Below are positions 29,287 through 38,090 of a stretch of 64,000 nt of DNA, piece by piece. The notes under the pieces are model-generated. The model had not been told where the DNA came from. It was given only the letters and a program-made list of their open reading frames with translations, and searched no databases. This DNA is from Vreelandella maris. Its GTDB lineage: Bacteria; Pseudomonadota; Gammaproteobacteria; Pseudomonadales; Halomonadaceae. The stretch is taken from contig NZ_JABWCV010000003.1 of assembly GCF_013371085.1 (NCBI RefSeq), positions 62,001 to 126,000 on the forward strand. The letters are read 5' to 3'. The position numbers and the translations under genes are program-made. The stretch's first letter is position 1; each line of letters begins with the position of its first letter.

Positions 29287-30171
29287 ATGATCACAGGCAG
29301 CATTGTCGCCCTGGCGACGCCTATGAAGGTCAATGGCGACATCGACTGGGAGGCGCTTCGTCGTCTGGTGAACTTCCATCTCGAAAATGGCACCGATGGC
29401 ATTGTGGCTGCTGGCACGACGGGCGAACCCACTACCATGTCCTTCGCGGAGCACTTTGATGTGATTCGCAGCGTTGTCGAAGAGGTCAATGGTCGTATTC
29501 CGGTTATCGCAGGGACTGGGGCTAACGCCACTTCTGAGGCGGTTGAGCTGGCGCGTTACGCCGGGGAAGTCGGAGCCGATTACTGCTTGTCAGTGTGCCC
29601 TTACTACAATAAGCCCACCCAGGAAGGCCTGTATCAGCACTTTAAAGCGGTCGCGGAAGGCAGCAAACTGCCGGTGATTCTGTATAACGTGCCGGGCCGT
29701 ACCTGCTCTGACCTCTACAACGAGACCGTCTTACGCTTGGCCGATGTCGATAATATTATTGGTTTGAAAGACGCAACAGGGAACCTGGAGCGTGCGGAAG
29801 ATCTAATCTCACGTCTAAAGGGCAGTGGCTTTATGCTCTACTCCGGCGACGATGCGACCGCCTGTGACTTTATGTTGATGGGTGGCCATGGCGATATCTC
29901 CGTGACGGCGAATGTTGCCCCACGGGCGATGCATGATCTGTGCACCGCTGCCGTGGCCGGTGATGCTGATAAAGCCCACCAGATTAATACCCGTCTGATG
30001 CCGCTACACACCAATTTGGGCATAGAGTCGAATCCTATTCCCGTGAAGTGGGCGCTTAATCGCATGGGTTATGCGGACGCAGGCCTTCGTTTACCGCTAA
30101 CCTGGCTGTCTGAAAAGTACCACGCCACGGTGAGCGAAGCGCTGCAGATGGCAGGCGTCGTAGAGGAGTAA
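29287..30171 (+). CDS. dapA: 4-hydroxy-tetrahydrodipicolinate synthase DapA
   Basis: First committed enzyme of the diaminopimelate/lysine pathway, condensing pyruvate with aspartate semialdehyde. The 294-residue TIM-barrel protein begins [13 protein letters not shown]; the start is the ATG at 29287 with GAGGAA upstream (a GTG at 29272 would add five residues). Catalytic motifs: TTGEPTTM, the [14 protein letters not shown] tyrosine region, and the Schiff-base lysine in [11 protein letters not shown]. It heads a dapA-bamC-purC unit, as in E. coli. Confidence 0.97.
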   Translation: MITGSIVALATPMKVNGDIDWEALRRLVNFHLENGTDGIVAAGTTGEPTTMSFAEHFDVIRSVVEEVNGRIPVIAGTGANATSEAVELARYAGEVGADYCLSVCPYYNKPTQEGLYQHFKAVAEGSKLPVILYNVPGRTCSDLYNETVLRLADVDNIIGLKDATGNLERAEDLISRLKGSGFMLYSGDDATACDFMLMGGHGDISVTANVAPRAMHDLCTAAVAGDADKAHQINTRLMPLHTNLGIESNPIPVKWALNRMGYADAGLRLPLTWLSEKYHATVSEALQMAGVVEE

Positions 30172-30249
30172 CCTGGCGCAATACCCTTTGCTACCCAGCT
30201 CAGCGATAAGTTGAGCTGGGTACCTGATTTGTTGACTTAAGGTGGCTTG

Positions 30250-31230
30250 ATGAGCTCTGTGCTTGAAATACGTGCGCTTAAATGGGTTCCGCTGGCACTC
30301 GCAGCGGCTGTCGCGCTCTCTGGTTGCGCACGGGATGGTTTTTACCACGACCGTAACCTGGACTACACCGAGGCTGCTCCGGCGCCTCCGTTGGTGTTAC
30401 CAGAGACCCGTAATACCCAACGTTACCGCGATGCGCTGCCGGTTCCTCAAGCCGCCACCCAAGGGACGCTTGACGAAGCGGCAGAAATTCGTCCGCCCCA
30501 ATCACTGGCTATTGGCAGTGGCTTAGAGCCTGAGTACGTTGAGCGCCGCGAAGTCGGTGATCAAACCTGGCTAGTGGTGGCCGCCGACACCGGTACGGTG
30601 TGGCCGCAGTTGGAAGAGTTTGTACGCAGCCGGCAGCTGAATGTGCTGCAGAGCAGCGCTTCTCAGGGCGTTATCGTGACGTCCCAGGGGGAAATACGCC
30701 TGCAGAGTGCGCTGCGCGCAGGCAGTAGCGAAGTTCGCTGTGAAAGCGGTGGGCAAACCATGACTAGCTGTCTGGACGCACTGGAAAGCCATCTAAGTGC
30801 ACGCAGCGCTTCTGCCAGCGTGTCATCTTCCTGGACCGCTCAGCGCCTTACCGATGAGCAAACGTTACAAGTTCGCCAGCAGGGTGAAGAGTGGGAAGTG
30901 GTTATTCCGCAGCCGGTGGACCGCGTATGGGCTGAACTGAACCACTACCTTGAACTGGATTTTGCTCAGGAAGGACAGCGCGACTTGCTTGCCTCTGACC
31001 CCAGTAGCCACGAGTTCCTGGTTGAATATATGACCGAAACCGAGCGCAATCGTAACCCGCTGCAAATTGTATTCAGCGCGGACGTACGCAAAATGTCCCA
31101 AGAGATCCGCCTTGCCCTACAGCCTGACGGCGACAAGACGATCCTGCGTGCCATCAACGCCAGCGAACGGGCATTCAGCGCCGATGATCAGCTCGAGCTG
31201 CTTGAGCGTGTCTCCGGTTATTTACGTTAA
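30250..31230 (+). CDS. bamC: BamC-like outer-membrane assembly lipoprotein
   Basis: Lipoprotein accessory subunit of the BAM complex that inserts beta-barrel proteins in the outer membrane. The protein (326 residues) has a lipoprotein signal with lipobox LSGC and lipidated Cys26. The segment after it (RDGFYHDRNLDYTEA) matches the flexible BamC N-terminal region, followed by two helix-grip domains separated by a linker around residue 180-200 (ARSASASVSSSWTAQ). The ATG at 30250 with AAGGTGG upstream is preferred over TTG at 30247. Position between dapA and purC is the canonical one. Confidence 0.9.
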   Translation: MSSVLEIRALKWVPLALAAAVALSGCARDGFYHDRNLDYTEAAPAPPLVLPETRNTQRYRDALPVPQAATQGTLDEAAEIRPPQSLAIGSGLEPEYVERREVGDQTWLVVAADTGTVWPQLEEFVRSRQLNVLQSSASQGVIVTSQGEIRLQSALRAGSSEVRCESGGQTMTSCLDALESHLSARSASASVSSSWTAQRLTDEQTLQVRQQGEEWEVVIPQPVDRVWAELNHYLELDFAQEGQRDLLASDPSSHEFLVEYMTETERNRNPLQIVFSADVRKMSQEIRLALQPDGDKTILRAINASERAFSADDQLELLERVSGYLR

Positions 31231-31262
31231 TTTATTGACCCTTGATCCCTTACGGAGCCCCC

Positions 31263-31979
31263 ATGGAAAAGCGCCAAGAACTCTACGCCGGTAAGGCGAA
31301 ATCTGTGTATACCACCGACGATCCGGATTTGTTGGTGCTTAACTTTCGTGATGACACCAGCGCCTTCGATGGCAAAAAAGTGGAGTCGCTGGCCCGTAAG
31401 GGAATGGTCAATAACATCTTTAACGCCTTCATTATGGAGCGGCTGCAGGAAGCGGGCATTCCCACCCACTTTGAAAAGCAGCTCTCCAATACGGAGAGTC
31501 TGGTCAAAAAAATGCAGATGATCCCGGTGGAGTGCGTAGTGCGCAATATCGCCGCCGGTGGTTTGGTAAAACGGTTAGGTGTGGAAGAGGGTATTGCACT
31601 AACACCGCCTACCTTCGAGCTGTTCTTGAAGAACGACGAGAAGGGCGACCCGATGATTAACGAGTCGTTGGCGGAGACCTTCGGTTGGGCAACGCCCGAG
31701 CAGCTCGCCAAAATGAAAGCATTGACCTTCAAGGTTAACCATATCCTCAAAGCGCTGTTTGCCGAGGGCGATATGCTGCTGGTGGATTACAAGCTTGAGT
31801 TTGGTGTCTTCAAGGGTGAGGTGGTATTGGGGGATGAGTTCTCGCCGGATGGTTGCCGCCTTTGGGACGCTAACACCCGTGAAAAACTGGATAAGGATCG
31901 CTTCCGCCAGGGGTTGGGCGGCGTGATTGAGGCGTATGAAGAAGTTGGTCGCCGCCTGGGTATTACCTTTCCCGCTTAA
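31263..31979 (+). CDS. purC: SAICAR synthase PurC
   Basis: Ligates aspartate to CAIR in purine synthesis (ATP-dependent). The 238-residue protein begins [20 protein letters not shown] six nt upstream supports this ATG over a TTG at 31242. Conserved blocks include [50 protein letters not shown] and DKDRFRQ-LGG. It is the last gene of dapA-bamC-purC. Together with purL it gives two separated purine genes in the window. Confidence 0.98.
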   Translation: MEKRQELYAGKAKSVYTTDDPDLLVLNFRDDTSAFDGKKVESLARKGMVNNIFNAFIMERLQEAGIPTHFEKQLSNTESLVKKMQMIPVECVVRNIAAGGLVKRLGVEEGIALTPPTFELFLKNDEKGDPMINESLAETFGWATPEQLAKMKALTFKVNHILKALFAEGDMLLVDYKLEFGVFKGEVVLGDEFSPDGCRLWDANTREKLDKDRFRQGLGGVIEAYEEVGRRLGITFPA

Positions 31980-31994
31980 AACGTCATCATTGTT

Positions 31995-32732
31995 TTATCG
32001 CTCGTCGTAAGGTTCGATAGCCATCACCTCTAAGGTGGTGGCTTCGCCTTGTTGGCGCTGACGAAACTTAACGTCTACATCGCGCAGGCGTACCCCGTAA
32101 AGTCGATCAGACGCTAACTCTTTTTGCTTATAGGCGGGCCGTGGGTCCTGGCTTAGTACTTGCTCAATTAATGCATGCAGCGTGGCGCTGTCTGAGCGTT
32201 GGGTGAGGGTGTCCAGTGCCGCTGGGTGAAACGACACCGCCAACAGTGACGGCGTCTGCGGCGCAAAACCAGCCTGTGCATCAGGCTGAGATTCAGCCCA
32301 GGGCAGATAGGGTTTAATATCAACCACCGGCGTGCCGCTCACTAAGTCGCAGCCCTGTAACGCCAAAACGACGCCTTGCTGAGTGTCGATACCGACTAGC
32401 CTTACCAGTGATAGCCCCAGACGATTAGGGCGATGGGTGCTACGGCTGGCAAAAACGCCCACTTTTTTATTACCGCCCAACCGTGGCGGCCTCACCAGCG
32501 GCGACCAGCGTTGCGGGCTTTGATGAAATATAAAGCTTAACCACAGGTGGCTGAAGTCTTCTAAACCACGCACGGCGAGAGGGTCATTGTAGGGTGCGGT
32601 GAGCACAAGCTTGGCGTTAGCCGCGGGTGCGAGCCCTGGTTGGCGCGGAATGCCGAATTTGTCAGGGTAGTCGCTGACCATGTGGCCAATGGGCGATAGC
32701 GTAAAGTGCTCGCTGTTAGGGGCATCGTCCAT
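31995..32732 (-). CDS. trmO: TrmO (TsaA), tRNA t6A37 N6-methyltransferase
   Basis: SAM-dependent methyltransferase forming m6t6A at position 37 of ACY-decoding tRNA-Thr. The 245-residue protein has the TrmO beta-barrel N-terminal fold (LSPIGHMVSDYPDKFGIPRQPGL, LEDFSHLWLSFIFHQ, VGVFASRSTHRPNRLGLS-VRL with the RxTHRPNxLG signature) and a C-terminal domain with the conserved YKQKELASDRLYGVRLRDVDV region (key D-R-YG). The ATG at 32732 with AAAGG 7 nt upstream is preferred to the GTG three bases before. It converges with purC. Confidence 0.93.
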   Translation of the reverse strand: MDDAPNSEHFTLSPIGHMVSDYPDKFGIPRQPGLAPAANAKLVLTAPYNDPLAVRGLEDFSHLWLSFIFHQSPQRWSPLVRPPRLGGNKKVGVFASRSTHRPNRLGLSLVRLVGIDTQQGVVLALQGCDLVSGTPVVDIKPYLPWAESQPDAQAGFAPQTPSLLAVSFHPAALDTLTQRSDSATLHALIEQVLSQDPRPAYKQKELASDRLYGVRLRDVDVKFRQRQQGEATTLEVMAIEPYDER

Positions 32733-32896
32733 CACACTGCCTTTTGCTAGGATTTATTGGCGTAGTATAAAACAGTATAAAGCAGCCGATGGCTTCAGCG
32801 TGACCCAATAGGGTGTGATCTAAAGCGGCGTGATCGAAGAGGTCTTGCTTGAATAGGCATTGACCAAATGTTAGCTGAACAGTGCAGAGGTGACGC

Positions 32897-33421
32897 ATGA
32901 GTAATAGCGATGAGCAGCAAGCGCCAACGAGTGCGCGGGTTATGTATCGCGCGGCACTGGCACGCGATGCCGCCGATCAGGCAGAAGTGTTTTACCACGC
33001 CGTCATGCAAGGGGCTGCTACCCACTATACGCTGGATGAGCGGCGGGCATGGGCGCAAGCGCTACCCCGTGAAGGCAGTGCCTGGGCAGTGCGGCAAGCG
33101 CTGTATACCACGTTAATTGCTACCTGTGATGGACGCTGCGTGGGGTTTTTGGAAGTAGATTTAGATGCCGGGCGAATTGAAACGCTCTATGTCTGGCCTT
33201 CTCTTGCTGGTCGCGGCATTGGCACCACGTTGCTGGTTCACGCTGAGCGTATGCTGCTCGAACAGGGCAAAGGCAAGGTGGAGATTGAGGCCAGTTCGGT
33301 GCTTTACGAGCGTCTAATGCGCCGCGGCTGGGAAAACCACGGCGAGCAGTGGGTGGAGCGCAGTGGTGAATCGCTCAAGCGGTATCGACTTTCCAAGGCA
33401 CTTAACGCCGTGGAAACGTAA
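32897..33421 (+). CDS. GNAT-family N-acetyltransferase
   Basis: A 174-residue protein with a GNAT fold: motif A acetyl-CoA loop in GRIETLYVWPSLAGRGIGTTLLVHAE (the R-G-I-G-T run), followed by motif B (GKVEIEASSVLYERLMRRGWE). The N-terminal part reads RAALARDAADQAEVFYHAVMQGAA, a common start in this group. AGAGG lies 6 nt upstream of the ATG. Substrate unknown; neighbours (trmO, nadC) give no strong hint. It converges with nadC, with only 6 bp between stop codons. Confidence 0.8.
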   Translation: MSNSDEQQAPTSARVMYRAALARDAADQAEVFYHAVMQGAATHYTLDERRAWAQALPREGSAWAVRQALYTTLIATCDGRCVGFLEVDLDAGRIETLYVWPSLAGRGIGTTLLVHAERMLLEQGKGKVEIEASSVLYERLMRRGWENHGEQWVERSGESLKRYRLSKALNAVET

Positions 33422-33427
33422 GTCTAG

Positions 33428-34282
33428 CTACACGCTATAGCTGCGGGTTATGCGCATCGATAAGTCGATTGAGGCGATATCCTTGGTTAGCGCACCGCTA
33501 GAGATACAGTCAACGCCGGTATCGGCGATTGCCCGTAGCGTAGCGTCGTCCACATTGCCTGATGCTTCCAGGGTGGCTCTGCCGCCGTTAATTTCTACCG
33601 CAACGTGCAGGTCTTCAATGGCGAAGTTGTCGAGCATAATAATATCGGCACCCGCTGCCAACGCCTGATCCAGCTCTTCAAAGGTTTCTACTTCCACTTC
33701 CACTGGGAGGTCACTGGCCAGCTTGCGTGCTTGTGCAACGGCTGCTTGAATGCCCCCACAGGCGGCAATGTGGTTCTCTTTGATCAAAAACGCGTCCCAT
33801 AGACCAATGCGGTGGTTATGGCCGCCACCGCAGGTGACCGCATATTTTTGCGCCAAGCGCATGCCGGGTAGCGTTTTGCGGGTATCGAGCAGGCGCACGC
33901 CAGTACCTTCAATCAGGTCGACATAAGCACGGGTGGCAGTCGCAGTGGCAGACAGCGTTTGCAGCACGTTAAGCGCCGCACGCTCACCGGTGAGCAGGAT
34001 GCGGGCGGGGCCTTCCAGGGTTAAAAAACACTGGCCAGCCTCAAGTTTATCGCCATCAGCGGCGTGCCAGTTCAGGCTTACTCGGTTATCCAGGCGGCGA
34101 AACAGCTCATCCACCCAAGGTGCACCGCACAACACCGCGGCTTCACGGGTAATCACATCGGCGCTGGCCCACTGGTGTTCAGGGATCAATTGCGCGGTAA
34201 TATCACCTGGGCCCACGTCTTCGGCTAGCAGACGAGCAGCGCTGGCGCGGATTTCTTCTGCAAGAGCGGATTGATAATGCAT
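33428..34282 (-). CDS. nadC: Nicotinate-nucleotide pyrophosphorylase (carboxylating) NadC
   Basis: Quinolinate phosphoribosyltransferase, converting quinolinate and PRPP to nicotinate mononucleotide. The 284-residue protein has the QPRT N-terminal domain ([14 protein letters not shown]) and the alpha/beta barrel domain ([82 protein letters not shown]). Motifs are complete. It is divergent from ampD, the same neighbour as in E. coli. Confidence 0.97.
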   Translation of the reverse strand: MHYQSALAEEIRASAARLLAEDVGPGDITAQLIPEHQWASADVITREAAVLCGAPWVDELFRRLDNRVSLNWHAADGDKLEAGQCFLTLEGPARILLTGERAALNVLQTLSATATATRAYVDLIEGTGVRLLDTRKTLPGMRLAQKYAVTCGGGHNHRIGLWDAFLIKENHIAACGGIQAAVAQARKLASDLPVEVEVETFEELDQALAAGADIIMLDNFAIEDLHVAVEINGGRATLEASGNVDDATLRAIADTGVDCISSGALTKDIASIDLSMRITRSYSV

Positions 34283-34375
34283 GGCAGTGAGTTCTCAGAA
34301 CGTCGTCAAGTGTGATCAGTATTATAGTGAAAATGAGCAGTGAAAGAGAGCGCTAACATAGAGGAGAGCGTGCGC

Positions 34376-34957
34376 GTGGAAGAGAAGCAACCGTTAAGTG
34401 GCTGGTGGGAAGGCGCTCGGCACGTGATTTCACCCAACTGCGACGCTCGCCCAAGCGACGAAGTCTCGCTGCTGATACTGCATGCGATCAGTCTGCCCCC
34501 AGGCGTGTTTAGCGGTGATGCTATCGAAGCGCTGTTTACCAATCAGCTGGTAGCCGATGAACATCCCTTTTTCGCTGAAATAACCCATCTGAGAGTCTCT
34601 GCGCACCTGCTAATACGTCGCGATGGAGAGTGCGTTCAATTTGTTGATACGGATCAGCGCGCATGGCACGCCGGGCGCTCCTGCTGGTGGGATGCCCACC
34701 AGCTGAAAAGGCGAACAGCGCTTAACAGCTTCTCGGTAGGCATTGAGCTTGAAGGGGACGACATTACCCCCTACACCAAAGCTCAGTACAACGCCTTGGT
34801 AAAAGTAACGATCTGGCTAATGGCGCGCTACCCACGGCTGAATAGCCGTCGTATCACCAGCCATGCCCATGTCGCGCCGCTGCGCAAAACAGATCCAGGC
34901 CCAGCATTTGACTGGGTGTATTTCCAGCAGCGGTTAACGTCACAGGCTGAGAAGTAG
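34376..34957 (+). CDS. ampD: N-acetylmuramyl-L-alanine amidase AmpD (GTG start)
   Basis: Cytoplasmic zinc amidase that cleaves 1,6-anhydro-muropeptides during peptidoglycan recycling and thereby controls AmpR-dependent beta-lactamase in other species. The body matches AmpD: SGWWEGARHVISPNCDARP, HAISLPPGVF (first zinc His), HLRVSAHLLIRRDGE, RAWHAGRS, FSVGIELEG, and SHAHVAPLRKTDPGPAFDW carrying the second zinc His and the Asp. I prefer the GTG at 34376 (193 residues) because GAGGAG is 9 nt upstream; GTGs at 34340 or 34370 are in frame. The position two after the second zinc His is His rather than the Asp in E. coli. Confidence 0.93.
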   Translation: MEEKQPLSGWWEGARHVISPNCDARPSDEVSLLILHAISLPPGVFSGDAIEALFTNQLVADEHPFFAEITHLRVSAHLLIRRDGECVQFVDTDQRAWHAGRSCWWDAHQLKRRTALNSFSVGIELEGDDITPYTKAQYNALVKVTIWLMARYPRLNSRRITSHAHVAPLRKTDPGPAFDWVYFQQRLTSQAEK

Positions 34958-35359
34958 TGGTTAGATTAGGTGTTTTAATAACTAAGTGCTTCAATAACAA
35001 AGCAATAAAACAGTAGTTTAATTACAATTGTTGGCTTATTTGATACTGAAGAATGAGGTCTGTAATTTGCTTATGTTGCAGTGCAATAGTTTGTTTTCGA
35101 TAGGCTTTTCCGCCCCGACAGAATTGGCAGCGTGACGACTTTGCGGTATCTTCCCCTATACAAAAGGCTAACTTTTACGACATTTGTGTAGCTTTACTAC
35201 ATAAAACGGCACGTAGCTTGTTGAATGTAGAGCTAAAACCCCTATCCGGCGTTTATTCACCGGCTGAATGTTGGCGCGTGGTGGACTTCCACACCGCCGC
35301 CCCAGGCCCATTAGGGTAGCGGGGCTAATTGTCATTTATCGTCATTCGGAGAGACCTCT
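34958..35359 (+). other. 402-bp intergenic region upstream of aceE
   Basis: AT-rich first 200 bp without a detectable gene. It contains the inverted repeat at 35184-35204 and, closer to aceE, GC-rich potential stem-loops (CCGG...CCGG near 35252-35269; GCCCC...GGGGC near 35300-35326). Likely holds the pdh promoter and leader. No coding signal was seen in either strand. Confidence 0.5.
35184..35204. promoter_or_regulatory. Operator-like inverted repeat upstream of aceE
   Basis: TTGTGTAG, five bases, CTACATAA: 8-bp arms with a single mismatch, 156 bp before aceE, in an AT-rich promoter-like context (a TAAAAC hexamer overlaps the right edge). Such a symmetric site suggests a dimeric repressor, e.g. 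a GntR-type regulator of pyruvate metabolism, but it does not match the E. coli PdhR site. Confidence 0.35.
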
Positions 35360-38032
35360 ATGAGTCTGGAGACAAGAGAAGATCTCGATCCGATCGAAAC
35401 TACGGAATGGATTGATTCCCTAGAGTCGGTATTGGATCGTGAGGGCGAAGATCGTGCCCGCTACCTGATGACCCGCCTGGCGGATCGCCTGCGCCGGGAC
35501 GGGATGAAGGTACCCTTCTCGGTGACAACCCCGCACCGTAATACGATCCCGGTTCACCGCGAAGCACCGATGCCTGGCGATCTGTTCATGGAGCGCCGTA
35601 TCCGCTCCTTGATCCGTTACAACGCCATCGCACAGGTGATTCGTAACAACCGCGCCAAGCCGGGTCTGGGCGGGCACATTGCCAGCTTCATGTCGTCTGC
35701 CACCTTGTACGACGTAGGCTTTAACCACTTCTTCCGCGCGCCCCAAGGCGATTTTGCTGGTGACTTGGTGTATATCCAAGGGCATGTGGCACCAGGCATT
35801 TACGCCCGTTCCTATTTGGAAGGTCGCCTGAGTGAAGCGCAGATGGACAAGTTCCGCCAGGAAGTCGATGGCGATGGTCTCTCTTCTTACCCGCACCCGT
35901 GGTTGATGCCGGACTATTGGCAGTTCCCCACGGTTTCTATGGGTCTTGGGCCGATTCAAGCGATCTATCAAGCGCACGTGATGAAGTACCTGCATCACCG
36001 TGAGCTGAAAGATATGTATGACCGCAAGATTTGGTGCTTCATGGGCGACGGCGAGTGTGACGAGCCGGAATCCTTGGGCGCTATTTCGTTGGCGGGTCGT
36101 GAAAACCTCGACAACCTGATCTTCGTCATCAACTGTAATCTACAGCGCCTCGATGGCCCTGTGCGCGGCAACTCGCGAGTGATGGACGAGTTCGAAGGCG
36201 TCTTCCGTGGCGCTGGCTGGAACGTGATCAAGGTCGTCTGGGGCCGCCACTGGGATCCGCTGTTCGAGAAGGACAAGAAAGGCATCCTTCAGAAGCGCAT
36301 GGACGAAGCGGTCGACGGCGAATACCAGAACTACAAAGCCAATGGTGGCGCGTACACTCGCGAGCACTTCTTTGGCAAATATCCAGAAACCGAAGCGATG
36401 GTCAAAGACCTCTCTGACGAAGATATCTGGAAGCTCAACCGCGGCGGCCACGATCCGTTCAAGGTTTATGCGGCCTACCACGAGGCGGTTAACACCTCTA
36501 ACGGCAAGCCTACGGTTATTCTGGCCCATACCGTTAAAGGTTATGGCATGGGTAGCGGCGATGGTGAAGCGGCCAACGAAGCGCACCAGGTTAAGAGCAT
36601 GGAATACGAAGCGCTCAAGACTTTCCGCGATCGCTTTGGTATTCCGATCACCGATGAGCAGCTCAAAGACGTTCCTTACTACAAGCCGGAAGATGATTCT
36701 CCCGAGCTTAAGTACATGCACCTGCAGCGCGAGCGCCTGGGCGGTTACTTGCCCAGCCGTCAAAGCGACTTTGAGGCATTGGAGATTCCTAGCCTCGAAG
36801 ATAAAACCTTTGCCTCGCAAATGGGTGGCTCGAAAGGGCGCGAAGTTTCCACCACCATGGCGTTTGTGCGTGTTCTGAACGGACTGGTGAAAGATAAAAA
36901 ACTCGGTAAGCACGTGGTGCCGATCATTCCTGATGAAGCGCGTACCTTCGGTATGGAAGGTATGTTCCGCCAATTGGGTATCTACACCTCGGAAGGCCAA
37001 AAGTACGAGCCGGTCGATAAAGGCCAGATCATGTTCTACCGCGAGGATCAGAAAGGTCAGATTCTCGAAGAGGGCATTACGGAAGCCGGGGCAATGTCTG
37101 CCTGGATCGCTGCCGCGACTTCCTACAGCAACAATAACGTCACTCTGCTGCCGTTCTACATCTACTACTCGATGTTCGGCTTCCAGCGCATTGGCGATTT
37201 GGCCTGGGCAGCAGGCGATTTGCAGGCGCGCGGCTTTATGGTCGGCGGCACGGCGGGGCGCACCACGCTCAACGGCGAAGGTTTACAGCACCAGGATGGT
37301 CACAGCCTGATTCAGGCTTCCACCATTCCCAACTGCCGCAGCTATGACCCCACCTACGCTCATGAAGTGGCAGTGATTCTGCAGGATGGTTTGAAGCGCA
37401 TGTTCACCGACAAGGAGAACTGCTTCTACTACCTGACGGTGATGAACGAGAATTACGAGCATCCTGCACTGGAGAACGTACCGGCCGACGATATCGTCAA
37501 GGGTATGTACCTGCTGCGCGAAACCAAGGGTGACAAAGGCCGCGTTCAACTACTGGGTTCTGGCACGATTCTGCGCGAAGTCGAAGAAGCTGCCACCCTG
37601 CTTGAGAACGATTGGGGCATCGGCGCCGACATCTGGAGCGTGACCAGCTTTAACGAGCTGCGTCGTGAAGCGCTACAGCTTGACCGTGAAGCCTTCCTAA
37701 GCCCAGATGCGGAGGCCAATAAGCCTCACGTGACTAAGTGCCTGGAAGGGCGCGATGGCCCGGTGATCGCGTCAACTGATTATATGAAGCTGTATGCGGA
37801 CCAAGTGCGCGCCTGGGTGCCGGGTGACTACACTGTACTGGGTACCGATGGCTTTGGCCGTTCAGATACCCGCGAGAAGCTTCGCTACTTCTTCGAAGTG
37901 GATCGCTACTTCGTCACTGTAGCCGCGCTGCGTGCGCTGGCTGATCGCGGTGAGATTGATCGCAAGCTTGTCGGCGAAGCGTTGAAGAAGTACGGCATTG
38001 ACGCTAATAAGCCTAACCCGCTGACTAGCTAA
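35360..38032 (+). CDS. aceE: Pyruvate dehydrogenase E1 component, homodimeric type
   Basis: Thiamine-diphosphate enzyme decarboxylating pyruvate and acetylating the lipoyl groups of E2. The 890-residue single-chain form is the alpha2 type of gammaproteobacteria. The TPP motif is GDGECDEPE...NLIFVINCNLQ; other landmarks are RNNRAKPGLGGHIASF, HTVKGYGMGSGDGEAAN, and the C-terminal RALADRGEI. GGAGAG lies 7 nt before the ATG. It is followed 58 bp later by aceF; lpd is not adjacent in this window. Confidence 0.98.
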   Translation: MSLETREDLDPIETTEWIDSLESVLDREGEDRARYLMTRLADRLRRDGMKVPFSVTTPHRNTIPVHREAPMPGDLFMERRIRSLIRYNAIAQVIRNNRAKPGLGGHIASFMSSATLYDVGFNHFFRAPQGDFAGDLVYIQGHVAPGIYARSYLEGRLSEAQMDKFRQEVDGDGLSSYPHPWLMPDYWQFPTVSMGLGPIQAIYQAHVMKYLHHRELKDMYDRKIWCFMGDGECDEPESLGAISLAGRENLDNLIFVINCNLQRLDGPVRGNSRVMDEFEGVFRGAGWNVIKVVWGRHWDPLFEKDKKGILQKRMDEAVDGEYQNYKANGGAYTREHFFGKYPETEAMVKDLSDEDIWKLNRGGHDPFKVYAAYHEAVNTSNGKPTVILAHTVKGYGMGSGDGEAANEAHQVKSMEYEALKTFRDRFGIPITDEQLKDVPYYKPEDDSPELKYMHLQRERLGGYLPSRQSDFEALEIPSLEDKTFASQMGGSKGREVSTTMAFVRVLNGLVKDKKLGKHVVPIIPDEARTFGMEGMFRQLGIYTSEGQKYEPVDKGQIMFYREDQKGQILEEGITEAGAMSAWIAAATSYSNNNVTLLPFYIYYSMFGFQRIGDLAWAAGDLQARGFMVGGTAGRTTLNGEGLQHQDGHSLIQASTIPNCRSYDPTYAHEVAVILQDGLKRMFTDKENCFYYLTVMNENYEHPALENVPADDIVKGMYLLRETKGDKGRVQLLGSGTILREVEEAATLLENDWGIGADIWSVTSFNELRREALQLDREAFLSPDAEANKPHVTKCLEGRDGPVIASTDYMKLYADQVRAWVPGDYTVLGTDGFGRSDTREKLRYFFEVDRYFVTVAALRALADRGEIDRKLVGEALKKYGIDANKPNPLTS

Positions 38033-38090
38033 ACCGCTGCCCGGTGGGCGAATGCTCACCGGCTCGATCCGATTTGGAAGGAGCGCGACC

